Shown: one piece after another, positions 5,716 to 8,617 of the stretch | Layout of the letters: each line of letters opens with the position of its first letter | Numbering within the stretch: the first letter of the stretch is position 1 | Translations under genes and position numbers: made by a program | Assembly (NCBI GenBank): GCA_964504985.1 | Contig: CAZDFU010000029.1 | Coordinates: 1-8,617, forward strand | DNA: 8,617 nucleotides | Reading direction: 5' to 3' | Origin: CAZDFU01 sp964504985 | GTDB lineage: Bacteria > Patescibacteriota > Microgenomatia > Daviesbacterales > UBA10151 | Notes under the pieces: model-generated | Seen by the model: only the letters and a program-made list of their open reading frames with translations | The model's database searches: none | Told to the model about the DNA's origin: nothing

Positions 5716-5744
5716 CTTATGTTATTAGAATAAGATCTAATTAG
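5634..5744 (+). CDS. C-terminal part of the methyltransferase in the -1 frame
   Basis: Thirty-six codons, beginning LKGPTKVVYEDVRKT and ending IVNHLAYVIRIRSN, then TAG at 5742-5744. Joined to the first 177 codons this gives 213 residues with a family-like ending: a Gly-Pro-x-x-Val helix after the HDxD motif, then a final strand. It stops 4 bases before the end of the convergent RNA methyltransferase gene, consistent with being the ancestral gene end. This is a fragment, not an independent gene. Confidence 0.7.
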   Translation, partial: LKGPTKVVYEDVRKTNLFSNPIIVNHLAYVIRIRSN

Positions 5745-5748
5745 CTGA

Positions 5749-6288
5749 TTACTTACCAATGACTTGGTATAAAACAATCCCCAAAGAAACCATCACATTC
5801 AGGCTAATATTTACTCCAAACATGGGAATTTCTACTATCCCATCTGCCATATCCAATACCTCTTTTGATACTCCTGTTGTCTCATTTCCTACAATTAAAA
5901 CTACTGGTGATTTATAATCAAACTTATCATATGGAATACTTTTTTTACTCTGTTCTATTGCCACAACTTGTATCTTGGAGTTCATAGTCCGTAGTTCAGA
6001 GATAGCCTCAACAGCAGTTTCTTTATAGCTCCAATCAACAACTTCAGTTGTATTAATAGAGGCTTTTTTAATCCGGTGATTTGGTGGAATTTCAGTACCA
6101 CCGCAAAGGAAAACCTTTTTAGCTGCCACAGCATCAGCCAGCCTGAAAATTGAACCTATGTTATATGTATCCAAAATATTGTCTAAAACAATATATATCT
6201 CATTTCTTTTTACTGCAGCCTTTCCTTTTCCTGCTTCCCATTTTCTTAATTGCTTAGCATTTAATATAATTGGTCTGTCTTTAATCAA
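5749..6288 (-). CDS. SpoU/TrmH-family RNA 2'-O-methyltransferase
   Basis: A 179-residue protein with the three motifs of the SPOUT (TrmH/SpoU) fold: NIGSIFRLADA (43-53) with the catalytic-site Arg, LIVGNETTGV (131-140), and IPMFGVNISLNVMVSLGI (154-171) forming the trefoil-knot SAM site. The family methylates ribose 2'-OH of tRNA or rRNA; the specific target cannot be read. It is a minimal form with no extra substrate-binding domain. The TTG start (6288-6286) is fixed by AAAGGGG at 6302-6296, 7 bases upstream. It is transcribed convergently with the methyltransferase at 5104, but the two enzymes are unrelated in fold. Confidence 0.9.
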   Translation of the reverse strand: MIKDRPIILNAKQLRKWEAGKGKAAVKRNEIYIVLDNILDTYNIGSIFRLADAVAAKKVFLCGGTEIPPNHRIKKASINTTEVVDWSYKETAVEAISELRTMNSKIQVVAIEQSKKSIPYDKFDYKSPVVLIVGNETTGVSKEVLDMADGIVEIPMFGVNISLNVMVSLGIVLYQVIGK

Positions 6289-6312
6289 CGTTTTTCCCCT
6301 TTACAAAAAACA

Positions 6313-6341
6313 ATTATATACAATTTCAAGTATTTTTTCTG
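6313..6341 (-). promoter_or_regulatory. Promoter of the SpoU-family gene
   Basis: On the minus strand a perfect TATAAT (6318-6313) has a weak CAGAAA (6341-6336) 17 bases upstream. Transcription would start near 6306, leaving an 18-base leader that contains the Shine-Dalgarno. Confidence 0.5.
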
Positions 6342-6350
6342 CAGTCTGAC

Positions 6351-6380
6351 TTGACAAGATAAAAAAAATATGGTCATACT
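6351..6380 (+). promoter_or_regulatory. Promoter of the membrane-anchored protein gene at 6386
   Basis: TTGACA (6351-6356) is followed after 18 bases by CATACT (6375-6380, 4 of 6). The start would fall at about 6386-6388, coinciding with the GTG start codon, and there is no Shine-Dalgarno, so the message would be leaderless. Confidence 0.55.
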
Positions 6381-6385
6381 AAATT

Positions 6386-6856
6386 GTGAGTACTCCTTCT
6401 TATTTTTATTTTATTGTTGGACTCATCCTGGTAATGCTGGCCGGACTTGGAGGTTATTTTATTGGTTTTTCCAAAACCGGAACTGCTCCCTCTTCTCAAA
6501 AAATTGCCCAAAAGGCAACAGAGGCTGCTGAAAACAGCCCTATTATTAAACAACAAACAGCCACTATCCAAGGCAAAATCACTTCTATCTCTGACAGCGC
6601 AATAACAGTAGTTGATGAGAAAAACCAATCAGATCAATTCTCCCTGTCTAACAGGCTGGTTGTTTATAAACCAATAACTGCTGGTCAGGCAGGAGCCAGC
6701 ACTGATGCAAAAGACATTCAAACCAACACCCTGGCCTTTATAGTACTGGAGCTTTTAGATGGTAAATACCAGGTGGTTTCTATCTCCTACCCCCCTGATA
6801 CTTCTACTTTACCCACCCCCCCGGCCCCTCCATCAACCCCATCTGCAGAAAACTAA
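6386..6856 (+). CDS. Membrane-anchored protein with beta-rich domain and Pro-rich tail
   Basis: A 156-residue protein I do not recognise. Residues 7-28 (FYFIVGLILVMLAGLGGYFI) form one transmembrane anchor, followed by a flexible linker (30-57). Residues 58-130 look like a small beta barrel (TIQGKITSISDSAITVVDEK), similar in pattern to OB-like or DUF5666-type domains. Residues 136-156 are a Pro/Ser/Thr tail (PPAPPSTPSAEN). It probably faces outside the cell. The start is GTG at 6386, chosen because it gives a complete membrane segment and coincides with the predicted transcription start. It heads a run of three plus-strand envelope genes. Confidence 0.75.
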   Translation: MSTPSYFYFIVGLILVMLAGLGGYFIGFSKTGTAPSSQKIAQKATEAAENSPIIKQQTATIQGKITSISDSAITVVDEKNQSDQFSLSNRLVVYKPITAGQAGASTDAKDIQTNTLAFIVLELLDGKYQVVSISYPPDTSTLPTPPAPPSTPSAEN

Positions 6857-6875
6857 AACAGACCTTACTTAACTT

Positions 6876-6905
6876 TTGACATTATGCCAAAAAAATGTCT
6901 ATACT
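6876..6905 (+). promoter_or_regulatory. Promoter of the gene at 6932
   Basis: TTGACA (6876-6881), an 18-base spacer and TATACT (6900-6905). Transcription would start near 6912 and give a leader of about 20 bases with no clear Shine-Dalgarno. The two downstream genes, which overlap, are probably transcribed from here. Confidence 0.7.
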
Positions 6906-6931
6906 GGATTTAGTAAAAAAATCAACCTGGT

Positions 6932-7528
6932 ATGCAAAAGGGGTCTTTAAAGAAATATTTTTTAACTTTAGGTTTAATCTTTGCTGTTTTGGTGCTTATA
7001 TATCTCCTTTACACTAAGATCTTTTTAAAATCATTCCCAAACTTCCCTGGTTCTTCAACAGCCGCCAAAGATCTTGTTTTTGCCTCCCAACCCCTAATTT
7101 TGGAAGAAGAGGGTGCTTCTCAAGAACAAATAAACTTATTTACCTGTCCTATCAGTTCAAAATTATGTAAAAACAATCAAATTTATGGCAAAGGAGAGCT
7201 GCAAACAAAACTTGCCTCAGGATCTAGTCTTTTAGCCTCTTTTGATGGAGAAATTCAACTGCTGGAATCAGCACACCAAGAGAATGGAGAAATAAAAAGT
7301 TTCTCTACTATTATTATAAAAAACCTTAAAAAAGGGCTTTTGGCATATTATGATTTTAATGGCACAGCAAATTTAGAATCAGAAACTGTTACAGAAGGGG
7401 TTGCTATTGCCAAAACAGATGGAAAACCTTTATTAGGTAATAATCAAACCAATTTTGTGTTCAGAATAATTAGATTAGATAAGGATAATAATACTCTTTT
7501 AGATCTTAAACCAGATGTATTTAAATGA
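6932..7528 (+). CDS. Membrane-anchored protein with degenerate M23/LytM-like domain
   Basis: A 198-residue protein. Residues 9-31 are an N-terminal membrane anchor after a short basic start. The outer part has a Cys pair (C72, C79) and then a pattern like the M23 (LytM) peptidase fold: SGSSLLASFDGEIQLLES (97-113), FSTIIIKNLKKGLLAYYDF (124-142, where the Tyr-Ala-His strand would sit), VTEGVAIAKTDGKPL (153-167) and NFVFRIIRL (174-182, where LHFEIR would sit). The zinc-binding HxxxD and HxH residues are absent, so it would be a non-catalytic relative, perhaps a cell-wall or partner-binding regulator. The family assignment rests on pattern only. Its stop overlaps the next start (ATGA, 7525-7528). 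Confidence 0.7.
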   Translation: MQKGSLKKYFLTLGLIFAVLVLIYLLYTKIFLKSFPNFPGSSTAAKDLVFASQPLILEEEGASQEQINLFTCPISSKLCKNNQIYGKGELQTKLASGSSLLASFDGEIQLLESAHQENGEIKSFSTIIIKNLKKGLLAYYDFNGTANLESETVTEGVAIAKTDGKPLLGNNQTNFVFRIIRLDKDNNTLLDLKPDVFK

Positions 7529-8617
7529 AAAAAATAATAACTATTAAGTATTTATATATAATCCTTCTTTTTCTTCTTTTTTCAATGCTGATTCCACATC
7601 AAGTATCAGCTGCCCACTTCAATGATTTGAATTTGCTCAAAGATTATGATGATGTGTTTGTGGGTAGAGGCTTTAATGGACAATTATCCTGCAGCTTATA
7701 TGCTGCTCAAGTATCAGGAAATAAAATTCAGGCAACAGTTATTCCAATTGGCGATACATCAGGATTCGACAGGATCCAGTGGCAGCTTTCTGAATATAGA
7801 GGGGAAGATTCCAGCGGTAATCCTCTCACTCCTTTGGTGGAAACTAAAAATCCTTACAACTTATCAACTTCTCAAACCTTTAATTATTCTATTAGAGATG
7901 ATCAGACACTTTATCAGATTAAAGCTATCTATCAGGGAATAAGCGGACAAGATGTAAGTCCCACTGTCGTCTGTTATACCAACTTTGTTGTTGACCCTGG
8001 AGAAAATAGAATTGAGGGAAAGTTAATGGAGGAAAACCGGGTAGCTTTTGGAGGAAGAGTAATGAAATCTGATTCCTCAACTTTATCCTGCAGAAATCAA
8101 AGATATTTTTATGGAGCAAGCTGTGATCATCTTGATCAGTCCCAACCAGATGCTTGTAATGGTAATCCAGGGTATACCATTAGCTGGAATCAATCAAATC
8201 AGGTTAAAGCATATATGCCTTTTTCCGCCAATGCCTCAAGTAACAGCTGTTATGTTCAATCAGGAGTTGATCAACCCAGATTTGGTTTTCCTGATAATAA
8301 TGTCCCTGTTGGTGATAAAGATGGAGAATGGATTGATGTTGCTATCACTTCAGCAGATCCCAGTGTTAAATTTACCCATTGGACCTTTGTCACAGAAACT
8401 GGGTATAACAAACACTGGCCTGGTTCTTTTCAAGCAGGATTTTTCCCAAACCCTGGACCAACCCAGACATTCAGGCTTAAAGTATATAAATTTGGAGGAT
8501 ATATATATAATCATATAGGAGTATACTCTTTACCAGAGACTATTTCTTCCCCTTCACCTTCTCCTTCCCCCATCACTCCTGTGAATAATTCAAGGTGCAC
8601 CTCAATTAGTACTCCTT
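7525..8617 (+). CDS. Secreted Cys-containing surface protein, 3' end beyond window
   Basis: An open frame of 364 codons with no stop, cut by the right edge. Residues 1-29 are a classical signal peptide: MKK basic start, hydrophobic core YLYIILLFLLFSMLI, and cleavage after VSA before AHF. The mature part is beta-rich with seven Cys visible (56, 150, 189, 200, 211, 242, 358), many Asn/Ser/Gln, and several aromatic residues. A linker of alternating Ser-Pro (343-352) then leads to further sequence, suggesting a second domain or a wall-spanning tail. I recognise no enzyme motif. The ATG overlaps the upstream TGA by 4 bases (ATGA), implying translational coupling and a joint function with the M23-like protein, perhaps at the cell surface. 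Confidence 0.85.
   Translation, partial: MKKIITIKYLYIILLFLLFSMLIPHQVSAAHFNDLNLLKDYDDVFVGRGFNGQLSCSLYAAQVSGNKIQATVIPIGDTSGFDRIQWQLSEYRGEDSSGNPLTPLVETKNPYNLSTSQTFNYSIRDDQTLYQIKAIYQGISGQDVSPTVVCYTNFVVDPGENRIEGKLMEENRVAFGGRVMKSDSSTLSCRNQRYFYGASCDHLDQSQPDACNGNPGYTISWNQSNQVKAYMPFSANASSNSCYVQSGVDQPRFGFPDNNVPVGDKDGEWIDVAITSADPSVKFTHWTFVTETGYNKHWPGSFQAGFFPNPGPTQTFRLKVYKFGGYIYNHIGVYSLPETISSPSPSPSPITPVNNSRCTSISTP

Noticed and set aside
5737..5744. CTAATTAG palindrome as a shared terminator
   Set aside because: It is too short, has no loop and no T-run; it is the end of the -1 frame coding region.
6374..6628. 84-codon minus-strand ORF
   Set aside because: It is antisense to the membrane-anchored protein gene and lies across its promoter.
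7646..7942. 98-codon plus-strand ORF
   Set aside because: It is out of frame within the secreted protein gene starting at 7525, whose frame is open to the window end and has a signal peptide.
8111..8518. 135-codon plus-strand ORF
   Set aside because: Also out of frame within the secreted protein gene; no recognisable domain.
1..8617. CRISPR array, tRNA or rRNA gene, insertion sequence
   Set aside because: No regularly spaced repeats, cloverleaf, conserved rRNA segment, transposase or terminal inverted repeats were seen.
1..8617. Alternative genetic code with TGA as Gly or Trp
   Set aside because: TGA ends the genes at 175 and 7528 at sensible positions and Trp is encoded by TGG.

Overview
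The window is AT-rich, gene-dense DNA that uses the standard bacterial code: TGA acts as a stop and Trp is TGG, so it is not the recoded Gracilibacteria/SR1 code. Short intergenic gaps, scarce Shine-Dalgarno sites, GTG/TTG starts, Pro/Ser-rich linkers on surface proteins and many small unrecognised proteins suggest a Candidate Phyla Radiation bacterium, possibly Microgenomates-like. That placement is inference; there is no rRNA or ribosomal protein gene here to anchor it.

Left part (1-2832): a probable small non-coding RNA or terminated leader lies on the minus strand (about 142 to 11), with its own promoter overlapping the stop codon of an unrecognised Gly-rich, coiled-coil protein (175-1467, minus). 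Divergent from that is a 414-residue protein (1588-2832, plus) made of an AAA/STAND-like domain with both Walker motifs degraded and a C-terminal OmpR/PhoB-type winged helix. Its promoter is near-consensus, and an 11-bp tandem repeat lies across the -10 element, the spacing expected for an OmpR-type DNA binder. The gene also carries a GC-rich in-frame block of about 40 codons that looks inserted.

Centre (2829-6288): a VapBC toxin-antitoxin operon (minus) has a 15-bp palindromic operator between its -35 and -10 and probably a nearly leaderless mRNA. It is followed by a GrpB/UPF0157 nucleotidyltransferase-like gene (plus), a family-2 glycosyltransferase (minus), a class I SAM methyltransferase (plus) and a SpoU/TrmH RNA methyltransferase (minus). 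The glycosyltransferase and methyltransferase diverge from a 34-bp gap containing a symmetric -10 element. The methyltransferase is frameshifted near its C terminus exactly at an overlapping pair of -1 slippery heptamers; the expected C-terminal sequence continues in the -1 frame to 5744.

Right part (6386-8617): three envelope genes on the plus strand. They encode a membrane-anchored protein with a beta-rich domain and Pro-rich tail, a membrane-anchored protein resembling an M23/LytM fold without its zinc ligands, and, coupled to it by an ATGA overlap, a Cys-containing secreted protein that runs off the window end. Three convergent gene pairs end within a few bases of each other or overlap, without visible terminators.
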